A stretch of 64,000 nt of DNA from Ditylenchus dipsaci (Eukaryota; Nematoda; Chromadorea; Rhabditida; Anguinidae), in the NCBI GenBank assembly GCA_004194705.1, contig SADC01001184.1, positions 1 to 64,000 on the forward strand, read 5' to 3'. Positions 53,870 through 64,000 of this stretch are shown here, in pieces. A program made the position numbers and the translations under genes. The notes beneath the pieces were generated by a model that was given only the letters and a program-made list of their open reading frames with translations, made no database searches and had not been told where the DNA came from. How positions within the stretch are numbered: position 1 is the first letter of the stretch; each line of letters opens with the position of its first letter.

Positions 53870-56800
53870 TTAGTGTAGGATCACACAAAAGGATCATCAC
53901 TTAGGCTTAGGCTTTGGGCCTTGGGCATTAGGCTCAGGCACAACACGTAATAATTTCACCACTTTTCCAAAAAAAAGTATGGTTTTTGGAGTACCTGAAA
54001 AATTATGGATGGGGAGGGGGGTATATTACAGTAGCTTTTTTTTGGGGGGGGGGGGTTATATGACAGTAGCGTCGAAAAACGTTATATACTTTAAATACCT
54101 CTTCGAAAATCTTTATCTGACTAGACATCCTTTTTTTGCCACGGCTGTTTTTAAGGGCGTGAAAACTCATTTAGAAGTTGAGCGGAAACAATATAAGATG
54201 AGTTGCTGAATAATCGATAATTGGCCAATGAAAAGTAATTAAAAGTGGGTCAAAAATACAATTCCACAACAACACTTCTTTTGAAGTTAGGGTGGCCGTC
54301 TTATTACTGGAAATAAGGTTCTTAATTCTGATGACCAAGGAAAAGTGTGACACCTCAAATATTCTAAAGTTTAGGTCTCAAACAAGGTATGCTTGAAAGC
54401 CTTGTCTAGAGCTGTCAAATAACTGTCTAGAGCTGTCAAATAAAAATTTTTAAGGATTCTGGCTGAAATTTTCATGTTGATGCGTTCTAAATTCCCCGCC
54501 CGTTCAAGTGTTCAAACGAATTTTTTTTTGAGCGCACGAAAAATTTCCAGCGAAAAGTTCGAAATCGAGCGTTCGATTCGACAACCCATGTTGATTTTTC
54601 GTGCGCTCGAAAAAAAATTCGAATATACTCTTTCAAATTTACCGTGTATATTTGTCGACTTCTCTCTTCTTCTGGCGGCCTAAGCCAAAATTTGAGTTTT
54701 GAGCTCTGAAATTGTCGAATTTCGAATCAAGCGCTCGACTCAAAAATTTCGAGCGCTCGACAACCCTATTTAAAATTTTGTCACAAGATATAATAATAAC
54801 AAATATAGATAAAGGATTCCTAATTTTTTTCTTAACTTTTTTGGTCGAATTTGAAAAATGCCGTCTTTTAGCTGAAAAGTGCCGTCTTTTTTCCTTTTTC
54901 CTTCGGCACTTTCAGTCATAAACGGCATTTTTCAGTTTCGACCATTTTTTGGCTAAAAAAATTTATGCCACAAGAAACTAAAGCATAGTATTTGGCATTC
55001 TATTCGCTAATAATTTTTACACTACGCATAAAATGCTTTTTCTCACACTCGACAGTTACAAGTTCCAAAAAGTTATAATAATAAAAGTGAATTCACACTT
55101 TTATAAGTTAATTAATTAATTTAATTACACTCACAACAATAGAAAAAGAAGTTCTGCCTGAGGTAGACGTATTTTTACATGTTTTTATTGTACGCAAAAG
55201 GCATTTTTCACATTAAATTGTCAACAATTATAACAAATTAATTGTTTGCACACAACCACAATTTTTCAAAATACACGTGCAATTTTTTTCTTACCATTTT
55301 TCAATACTTAATTATGGGGTTTTTTTTTAAAGCAAATTTAATAAAAGACCATCTTAAATGTTCTTGCTTTTGACACAAGCTTTTCAAAAGTGAAGAATTA
55401 AGAGTGCCAAAACAATAAATTTGGCTGCATTTGAAAGCTTGTCCACTCAATCAGATAAATGCTTTTCTAATCCTTATTTTATTTATCTTTCCAACCTTAG
55501 CCAGTTTCTGATAGAAACATTGACCCTACTAGCAAATACATCCCCCTCCCCCCACCATAAATTTTCCCTTTTAAAACTTAAGTAAAGACTACCCGATATA
55601 TTTCCCAGGCTCCAGAAAAAAGTACGTAAGACATTTATCAGTCACAACTTCCGTACGCTAGCCTACTCCCGAGCCTAAGGGCTAAGCATAAACTTGTTAC
55701 TTGAAAGTATAGTTACAGCGATTTCGGGAGGGTCAGATTTATGGGGGGCTAAGGCTAAACTTGTTGTTTTTGAAAGGTAGTTACAGCAACTTTGCCCGCT
55801 TATTTTTGTTGGCTAAAAAGACGTTTTAGGTACAAGATGCAGCAAGTTTTTTTCGTGGATGAATTTCGGTCATTCGGTATTCGGTATTCTGGCAAGACTT
55901 TGTTTTCGTTTTAAAACTGAGATGGCGGAGAGTAAATGACACCAAACATCTAAGTAATTCTGTTTAGCTCTATCGAGCAACATTGAACGAAAATAACAAA
56001 ATTTTTCACCCATATTTGTATTGACACCCATCCATTGTCTTTCAGGCAGTTTTAGAGTTTAAGATTTTTTTTCGAATCAAGTTACTCGGTCAGGAATCTG
56101 TTTTTGAGTGTGAATCAGAAGGTTAAACATTTTCCTAGAAAAAAATCTTTGATATTTTGGTGCTTACTGATCCCGAACTGTCTGAAGGTCCGACAAAATA
56201 AGGTTGTATCGCAGAAGAGGTGGAATTTTGGGTTCTGATACGATGAAATAGCTATGCTTCTAATATCCGCGTATCGTTTTACTTTTATAACTACCGTTTT
56301 ATTTGTAAACTACCATTGTTTTGATAAATTCATTAGAAAATTTGCGCATATTTTTTTTATAAAAAATTGATTTGTGTACGGTTCACCGAAATAAAAAAGC
56401 CCTTTGTCAAAATTTCATGGACAGATCATTTCCGAGTGAAAAAATGGTCAAGCTGCAATCTTTGAAAAGTTGAATACACTTTTATTGCATTCTCCTTCCA
56501 GCAAACATGACCTTGTAGCCAACCAACACAAAAAAGAAGAAGAAAGGACAACTAAGTTGTGCTGCCGGAAATTAAAATTCGCTTTTTAATGGCATCCACC
56601 ATTGGGTTACGCCCTCTTGATCCATATCAATAAATCCAGACCCCCGGAGGCATCAACACTCCAAACATCTGCTGTTGAGGATGGTGACCACCTTCAATCC
56701 ACTTATAAATGGTGAATTGGGCCGTAAATGATGGCTGTACTAGGGGTTCTAGTTTCACTTTTTGTTGTCCAAAAGTGTGCATAAGTTTTGAAGGGATTCC

Positions 56801-57950
56801 CGCTGGGAAGGGACAGGTGTGCAGGCTACCAGGGCCACAAGCCATCCTTGTTTGGGGGTGGGTCTTTAATTATTTCGGTATACCTCCCCACCTACTTCTA
56901 ATTGCGTAACTCTTTTGAAGGATTACTATTGTTGGTAGGGATGGCCATTTGCTTGCACAACAACAAAGAACCTACTGTGTTCCGCTTCAACAAATTGCAG
57001 TTTTGATCTTTTTGTTTGTGTTCCTATTGATACTTTTTTAATTTGGCATTTTAATTTTAGTTTGTGTAGAATTACTTCTATCATTCAAAATCAAATATAT
57101 TAAATTAATTAAAAAAATATTTCTTTTTTTTCAACTTTTTGCGGTGGAAAGTAAAATAGTGATCAGAGATCGAGCGGGATGGTCTCTAGGACAGGTCCCG
57201 TCCTGTCATAATCTCTAGTAAAAAGAATATTTCGACGTTAAATTTGAAGTGTCTTTTTGCTACTGTCTGCACTGTAGATTTTGTTAAATTTTTCTACTTT
57301 TATGTTTAGATTTTCCTATTTTTTTCTAAGCCAACAACATATTTGATTGAACTCTTCAACCTTTTCAACAAAGAGTAAAAACAATAAAAAAATAGTTGAA
57401 CAGGCAAAAAAGACAACGGTAAGTTCAATAGAATATAAAATAGAATTAGCCAAATCTGTCATTCCTATATTGTAAAGCATAGTCGATTTACTTATAGTAT
57501 CTAAAAGGATTCTCACCAAAAAATAGAGCAATGAAGAGTCTTTATTAAAAGAAACATGCGAAAATGCCTTAGTCCTCCTTTGATTTTTTTTAAATTTTTT
57601 ACAGGGCGATCAAATAATTTTGGAACTATTTCGGTCATAACTTTTTCTAGGAGCCGCGTTCTATGAACAGATTGACTCTATTACAGATTTACTCAATTTA
57701 CAATTAAAGTTGTTTTGGTACCCTTGTCTTTAGGCTATGGTATGTGGTTGGCCTCTGCATAGGTAATGAATTTTCGCATGTTTCTTTTACTCAAAACTTT
57801 TTATTTTTCTTATTTTGGAGAAAAGTGCTTTCGGCTATTATATGTAAATCGACTATGCTATGCAAGATAAAATTAACAGATTTTGCTAATTCTATTTTAC
57901 AGTTCACGGGGTTTCTTTTTAAATATCTAATATTCCAGCACTGGCACTAC
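53870..57950. other. Intergenic DNA between myosin V and the F-box gene
   Basis: Contains partial GGCGCTAGTAGCG-family elements (about 53975-54070 and 55525-55765, reverse), a TCGAGCGCTCGA-rich fragment ending CGACAACCCTA (about 54500-54768), and an inverted pair at 57420-57570 / 57770-57910 whose right arm ends just before the F-box start. About 54950-55500 is very AT-rich without structure. Confidence 0.5.
56627..56845 (-). CDS. Possible 72-residue protein, unrecognised
   Basis: The frame starts MACGPGSLHTCPFPAG in a favourable context (AAGGATGG) and ends MFGVLMPPGVWIY. The stretch 56580-56930 is more GC-rich than its surroundings and not repeated elsewhere in the window. No domain, no introns, and no good polyadenylation signal on that strand. 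It could be a short gene, a stray exon or chance. Confidence 0.25.
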   Translation of the reverse strand: MACGPGSLHTCPFPAGIPSKLMHTFGQQKVKLEPLVQPSFTAQFTIYKWIEGGHHPQQQMFGVLMPPGVWIY

Positions 57951-57954
57951 CTGG

Positions 57955-60900
57955 ATGACGGACGAACAGGCGTGCAGCTCTAGTATAGATCATATCCCTG
58001 AAGAACTACTAGTAAAAATCTTGAGCAAAGTCAAATGCAAAGATTTGGCCCAAATTCAGCAAGTTTCTTCTCGTCTGAAAAGGCTAATCCAGCATCATTC
58101 CCCTTGCCTTAGCCGCCCTACCATCGAAAGATTAACTATTCGTATGGTCAACACAACACCTCAAACACTTGAAAACTTTCAACCAACTTTCCTGCTAACT
58201 GTGCCAAAGAATTTGTGATTGAGACGACCAGAAAAAGGCAACGCAGACACCAATCCATCGTTCAAAAACACTCACCACCTCACTTCTTGCGCAATTTAAG
58301 CAAAATGTTGTGGAGTTCAGAGATTGGACCATCGCTCGACTTTGAAAGTTTAGAAATAAGCACAGAAATTTTTGGCCGAGTTTAATAGATTCAGCACTAA
58401 TTTGAGGTAAATTTACTTTTTTTTTAAATTTTGATAAATTTGGGAACTTGTATTATACTTTTAACAGTATTTTTCCTAAAATTCACATGCCGCATATGAT
58501 CTAATAACCCCTCTCCTTAATTTTTACTATGGTTTGATAGCTAGGGCTGTTTTCGATTTACAATTTCAAGAATTTTCGGGGTTGAAAAGTAATTCCCTTA
58601 GGGGATCAATTCAGCATATCCGGTACTTCATGAGCCCTGAAATAGTTTGGTATATAATGCAAAAGAAATAGCTTTTTCGTGGCCCGTTGCGGTTTGTGAG
58701 CTATCCAGCCTTACCATCAGTCGAACATTCAGGGGGCCAATGGAAAACTATAAGGGCTTAATTACAGTCATAGGCGTACCCAGAATTTTCTGGCAAGGAA
58801 GGCTAAATAGGCTAAAAATCCTGACAGGGAGGACTAAACTGGCCGAAAAATGAAAAAAAAGGCTGAAAAAAACGAAAAAAAGGCTGAAAAAATCCTGAGG
58901 GGGTGGGCCATAGCCTAACTAGACCCTTCCCCTTCCCCTGGGTACGCCTATGATTACAGTCGAAATTGGAAAAAATGCTGGAAAAAATCATACTTTTTTG
59001 AAATCAGGCAAATTTCTAGCCGCATCCAAACGAAAAACTTCTAAAATATATATATATAAATTTTAGAAATGTGAGATTGCTAAATTTTATTCTCTGCAAT
59101 TTCATGTCGACGACAGGATAGAAAAGGAAATGATCGACCAATTCAGAAAACTACTAACTAGATGCTCTACCAAAGGCTTAAAATTATGTATAGAGTTCTG
59201 TATTGGTTCAGAGCATCTGATCACAGATGAGGTGGGTTTATTCGCTGAATAGTTGGCTGCTTAAATCTGCCAAACCCATAAAATAGGCTGCAAAAAATAA
59301 CAAAGCGGCTTGTTCAAAAGGAAATCACTACTGTTTAGTGTTATAAATTTATTGCCACTAGAGCAAATAAATCCATAAAAGTTGATGGGAAAGAGCTGCT
59401 AAAATCATCTCTTCTTCCCTCCCAATAAGTTTTATACTGAAAAGTTATCTTTGCTCGATCTTGGCACAAAAATTTGTAAGATTTTGATTGAAAAAATATA
59501 TTCTAAAAAATTCTTGAAGGTAGTAATGGAAACCGAATTTCTCAAAGTTTACAAAATAACCTTTCAGCAACTTTTACGTGAAAAGATTTTATAAAGTTTT
59601 TTCAAAAAAGGTATCAATTAACATATAAGAGGGATTTTAACACGAGAATAGCACATAAAAAAGTAAATTCCTCTATTAAGAAGAAACAAAATTCACCTAA
59701 AAGAAATTTTATTAAACATTATTTTAAATCGGGATCTTGCCGTACATGCTTTCCCATGAATTGTGCTTGATATCAAATTACCGGACTGCTCGTTTTGTTG
59801 TTTTTTAAATTTTCGATATTCTAAAAACAGTCTAATTAGTAAAACTAGCTTATTCTTTTATTTTATTGGAATTCCAGCCGATTAAAGACAAAAAAGGGCA
59901 AAAATGCCCAAAACAATATTTTTAAGAAGTTTAAGCTGCCGAAAGATGCTTAAAACATGCTTTCAGGTGGCTGTCGACGATTCCCGAAAAAAAAATTTTT
60001 GACTAAATTTGACTTTTTCCCTTGGTCCACAAGGCGATTCAATCTAAAAGGGCACCTGGATGACCAGAAAAGGGTTTGTTTATTGGTATTCTACCCTGTT
60101 TTGGCCATTGTGGCTGGGCAAAAAGAGACTCTATATGCATTTCGTTATCAAAAGCACTGATCGAATTTAAGTCTAAGGGTGGTGAGCAGTGCTGTAAATT
60201 TTGGAATTTCGGCACCGGCACCGCACAGGGCACCGACTTCCAAATTTTCGGCACCGGGCACCGCACCGGGCACCGGCGGTGCCGGTGCCGGAGCCGGTGC
60301 TGCTGGTGTCGCACCGGACATTTTTTTATATATGTTAAAAAAATTATCAATTTAATTTTGAATTTTTTCAGCTAAATTGCAAAAATGAACAATGTTATCG
60401 ACATTATTGTGTTGTTTCGAGCCGAATTATAACTTAATTAGCTGTTGCCGGGTATGATACATATCACTTGCTGGTGCGGCACCGGTTCGGCACTGACGTC
60501 TAAAATGATGGCACCGGGCACCGACCTCTAAAATTTCGGCACGGGCACCGCACCGGGCACCGACCTCTAAAATTTCGGCACCGGGCACCGCACCGGGCAC
60601 CGACCTCTGAAATTTCGGCACCGGGCACCGCACCGGGCACCGACCTCTGAAATTTTGGCACCGGGCACCGACCTCTAAAATTTCGGCACCAGGCACCGCA
60701 CCGGGCACCGCACCGGGCACCGACGGTGCCGGTGCCGCACCGGTGCCATTTACAGCACTGGTAGTGAGTGCGCGCAAGGAGGAGTAAACTTTTTGCGAAA
60801 AAGCGGTTAGCCGAATCAGAATTCCAGTCTTATGGGCTTAATCGATCAGAATTTCACCCTGAACCATTCTCAACCATCTTAAACCACCCTAAGCACTGAT

Positions 60901-62101
60901 TTAGGGTAGTTAGATACTGCTCTGGAGCAGTTCGGGATAATTCAGGGTTGTTTAAGATGGTTGAGAATTGTCCAGGGTGAAATGCTGAGCGATTCAGCCG
61001 ATGGGACCGGAATTCTGATCCGCCTAATCGAATTTTCGCAAAAAGTTTACCACCCCTTCAGTCAACCCCCAAAAACCAATTTTCAGTGGTTTCTGGCCAT
61101 TCTGGGGTGGGATTTTGAGCGATCCAAGTCATTTTTGACTATATAGTTCGGATTCCCGCAAAATTTACTTCAGTATTTCACGAAAATTCAAATTTGACGG
61201 GGTAAAAAAAATAACTTGACGGGCTAAATCAGTAATTTGAAGGGTTAAATAATTTGAGCCAATATTAAATTCACAGATGTCCTGCTTTAGCAGGCTTTTT
61301 TATTTTCTGCTTTTTATTTTAAAAATCTGCTATTTGTCCGTGAAGAAGCAGGGAGTTTTGTACATCTCACAGCATTTTATAACAGCTTATTCCTGCTTTT
61401 TGTAGATTTTTTTGGTTTAAATTCGTGCTTTTTGGAAACAAAATTCTGCTTTTGCGATTTTCGATATGTGAACCCTGGTTATTTGAGAAAGAACGTACGT
61501 AATTTAAAATTTTAAATCATATTGCAGATTTTGCTCCGAATACAAACACTTGAAAGTCTTCAAGTTCAACTACGAGCATCCAATGGAGGGGTGTACTGCC
61601 TTTTCTATCCGATCTGACACTAGACCACTGGAGTCAGTTTCCACCTAGCACACTGCATTTAGGCAGTATTCAAACAGGCTTCTCGCTCAAAGGTGTTCTA
61701 GGCTTATTAAGGTGACTAAACACACATTTTACAAGTCTAATTTACTTGAACTACCAGATTTAAAAATTAATATTTTTGCAGGCTCTCAAAAAAGTCAGTG
61801 ATCCAAATAGAACTATGACTAAATATACTGACTGGGAGCTAGGCACGCTCAGCACAACATGGAACGATGAATTTTCAATGAGTTTTGTGGCTCTGAATCT
61901 TCACTGGAATCCAGTAGCAGCACTGCCTTTGGAGCTGCATTGCCCCTGTTTAGAGTGCACAGGTGTTCCAACTGCCAACATAAATGTCCAGTGAAAGTGT
62001 CTTTTGAGGGAAGCCTGGAACATTTTATTGGACACATAGACAAATTTCCATCAATTCACAACAGCATTGTTATCACATCTCATATTCCTCAAATATTGTG
62101 A
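57955..62101 (+). CDS. F-box protein
   Basis: At least four exons: 57955-58406, 59067-59231, 61528-61711, 61782-62101. The N-terminal F-box is clear: IDHIPEELLVKILSKVKCKD, LAQIQQVSSRLKRLI. This motif recruits a substrate receptor to SKP1-cullin ubiquitin ligases. Downstream, KFYSLQFHVDDRIEKEMID, FLSDLTLDHWSQFPPSTLHL and FSLKGVLGLLR look like a repeat-type substrate domain (leucine-rich or a nematode F-box-associated domain); I cannot assign it. Single bases seem missing near 58200, 61575 and 61981; adding one each gives CAKEFVIETTRKRQ, QWRGVLPFLSDL and KCPVKVSFEGSLEHF. The 58406/59067 join is not in phase. The 2.3-kb third intron holds a hAT-like element. Confidence 0.75.
58769..58952. repeat. 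184-bp hAT-like MITE with perfect TSD
   Basis: CATAGGCGTACCCAG ... CTGGGTACGCCTATG, flanked by ATTACAGT at 58761-58768 and 58953-58960. Lies in the first intron of the F-box gene. Confidence 0.88.
60187..60760. repeat. hAT-like element with CACCGGGCACCG tandem interior
   Basis: Ends CAGTGCTGTAAATTTTGG and ...CCATTTACAGCACTG, flanked by GTGGTGAG (60179-60186) and GTAGTGAG (60761-60768). The right half is a tandem array of about 30-bp units (GGCACCGACCTCTAAAATTTC). It has split a copy of the GTCTAAGGTA...GAGTGCGCGC repeat. Confidence 0.85.
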
Positions 62102-62659
62102 GTGATTGTTTTAGCAATGATTACACAAAAATTTGGCGTGAAAGAAATATTGTTAACTGTAAAATTTCATTTTTCATGAATCCTCTTTGTTGATAATTTT
62201 AGTGATGTAACTTTTAATAATTTTATAATTATGCTTTATTATATTTATGCTTTTGCACAGTTACGGCCTGGCGATGAATGAGCTAACAAGTGCGGATTTT
62301 TATCTGCAGACTGTCTAATTATGAATTCCACATTTGCGATCAGTTATGTGCAATTACGCATTAACATTAGCGACGTTTGCAGATATTACGCTTGCAGATG
62401 CGACACATAACACGCCTCGAAACAAATGTTTTACAATCGATTTGGCTGTGCCAAATTAGCTGTGGAATTTCGTCCTAAAAGACCTATAAAGCCCACTACA
62501 AAGGCTATGAAGGGGGTAAATTGCGTATTTTGCTCGGCTTCGGGGCGAAATTCATAGCTGTAGACCACTGACGCGATATTTGCATCTGACATTCGCAGAC
62601 ACGACATTTGAAGACCCACATTTTTACAGACTAAAATTTGTTGCAGTAACGTGTTATTC

Positions 62660-63332
62660 CATGGGGTGGTATTCAGGTCGGTTAGTAGAGTCAGTAGATC
62701 AAGAGTTACTCTTGATCCTACTCGCAATTGAAACGGGTTGAGTAGAGTTTAGGATCATGAGTTACTCGTGATCCTACTCGCACGTCTGAAACGAGTTGAG
62801 TAGAGTTTTGGATCAAAAGTTACTCGCGATCCTACTCGAGCAGCGAGTAATTTTTGATCTGAGTAGAATTGAAATCTTGAGTGAATTTATTTTTTATTAA
62901 TTTTCTCGAGTTCTACTCCCCAAACTCGGCTTTCTAACCCCGAGTTGGGCGAGTAGAACTCGAGAAAATTAAAAAAAATTAATTTACTCGTAAAACTCGG
63001 GGTTGGAAGCCGAGTTGGTTGAGTAGAACCCGAGAAAATTAAAAAATTTAATTTACTCGTAAAACTCGGGGGTTGGAAGCCGAGTTGGGCGAGTAGAACT
63101 CGAGTTAGGCGAGAAGAACTCAATTCTACTCAGATCAAAAATTACTCGCTGCTTGAGTAGGATCGCGAGTAACTTTTGATCCAAAACTCTACTCATGTGT
63201 CTGAAACGAGTTGAGTAGATCAAAAGTAACTCATGATCTTTGAACCTACTCGCCCATCTGAAACACGTCGAGTAGATCACGAGTAACTCTTGATCCAAAA
63301 CTCTACTAACCTACCTGAATACGACCCATGGA
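62660..63332. repeat. Palindromic array of GATCAAGAGTTACTCTTGATC-like words
   Basis: Outer ends CCATGGGGTGGTATTCAGGT and complement (...ACCTGAATACGACCCATGG). The interior is repeated self-complementary words (GATCAAAAGTTACTCGCGATC, GAGTAGAACTCGAG, GGGTTGGAAGCCGAGTTGG). Confidence 0.75.
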
Positions 63333-63381
63333 GATAGCAACATGAAAGTGGAAACCAATGTTAAACGGCAGAAACGGTTTT

Positions 63382-63737
63382 TTCAAGAAATTGATTTTCT
63401 CCAAAAAGCCATATCTCAACATTGAGAAATTCAAAAAACATTTTGTAACATAGGTTTTGTAGCGCTTGAGCTGCGCTACAATATGATGCTGGAAATTTAT
63501 CGTGACCTTTGAAATTTTATTAAAATTTCTATCAGTTAAAGCAACGAATACGTATTGAATACGTATTTTTTACTTTAACTGATAGACCCTTGAAATAAAA
63601 TTTCAAAGGTCACGATAAATTTCCAGCATCATATTGTAGCGCAGCTCAAGCGCTACAAAACCTATGTTACAAAATGTTTTTTGAATTTCTCAATGTTGAG
63701 ATATGGCTTTTTGGAGAAAATCAATTTCTTGAAAAAA
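63382..63737. repeat. Near-perfect 356-bp palindrome
   Basis: TTTTTTCAAGAAATTGATTT at the left mirrors AAATCAATTTCTTGAAAAAA at the right. The arms match almost base for base through GCGCTTGAGCTGCGCTACAA and CTATCAGTTAAAG, with a centre near 63555 (GAATACGTATT). Confidence 0.85.
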
Positions 63738-63887
63738 TGACTAAATTCCAAAAATTAGGAAAAATTTGCATTTTAGTCATTTTCTATAAGGTAGACATGG
63801 AAATTAAAGGAAAAGGTTTTAAAAGCGTTTAAAACAATTTTGGCTGAAATATTTTTATACAAATACCTTTCGGACCCAATAAAAGCT

Positions 63888-63948
63888 GCGGTACGAAATG
63901 TCGCGGTACGAAATGTCGCGATATGAAATGTCATGGTACGAAATGTGA
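63888..63948. repeat. Tandem GGTACGAAATGTCGC units
   Basis: Four roughly 15-bp units (GCGGTACGAAATGTC and variants). The word GTACGAAA also appears in the palindrome at 14257-14538. Confidence 0.65.
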
Positions 63949-64000
63949 CCCTACCGTCACCAAGCCTCAACGTTTTTTAACGAAATCATCAAACGAGATT

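Noticed and set aside
60470..60730. CRISPR-like array of about 30-bp units
   Set aside because: The units are contiguous with no unique spacers, no cas genes are nearby, and the DNA is eukaryotic.
60427..60777. 116-codon Ala/Gly/Pro-rich frame
   Set aside because: Reads through the CACCGGGCACCG tandem units of the hAT-like element.

Overview
The window is animal nuclear DNA: AT-rich, full of introns and very repeat-dense. Most small introns are 45-60 nt, start GTAAGT/GTATGT-like and end TTTTCAG or TTTTAG. That intron style, together with short palindromic repeats ending in TTTAAA, resembles nematodes most. I infer this from style only and hold it loosely; another small-intron invertebrate is possible.

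Layout. (1) 1104-2200, minus strand: a small secreted protein of unknown family. (2) 2413-9826: no gene I can support; a row of miniature transposons at 2413-5109, then repeat-poor DNA. (3) 9827-53561, plus strand: one class V (unconventional) myosin gene of about 40 exons and about 5.4 kb of coding sequence (about 1,800 residues), covering motor head, IQ neck, coiled coil and C-terminal DIL/cargo domain. Its big introns hold three other genes, all on the opposite strand: a complete CYP4-like cytochrome P450 (24888-26624) in the 12.8-kb intron 25, and, in the 9.3-kb intron 33, a non-canonical poly(A)/uridylyl polymerase with four zinc knuckles (41813-44036) and a Ulp1/SENP SUMO protease (45118-about 46070). 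Intron 25 also contains a 1.36-kb Mutator-like transposon encoding a FLYWCH protein (23435-24791). (4) 57955-62101, plus strand: an F-box gene in at least four exons. (5) 62660-63970: palindromic repeats.

Repeats fall into a few families. They are: hAT-like miniature elements with 8-bp target duplications and TAGGGTTG- or CAGTGYTG-type ends; pogo/Tigger-like elements with TACAGTCAAAC ends at TA; elements ending TTTAAAGG; elements ending ACCGTATTT; a family with ends GGCGCTAGTAGCGAAT; and large foldback elements, often nested. Many hAT-like elements have interiors built from their own short self-complementary word.

Sequence quality matters. In five coding units (secreted protein, myosin V, polymerase, FLYWCH, F-box) the reading frame breaks repeatedly, and almost every break is healed by adding exactly one base. 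The P450 and the SUMO protease show no such break. I read this as single-base deletions in the assembly, not as pseudogenes or programmed frameshifting, but the sequence alone cannot settle it. The genes do not form an operon or pathway; what they share is physical nesting.
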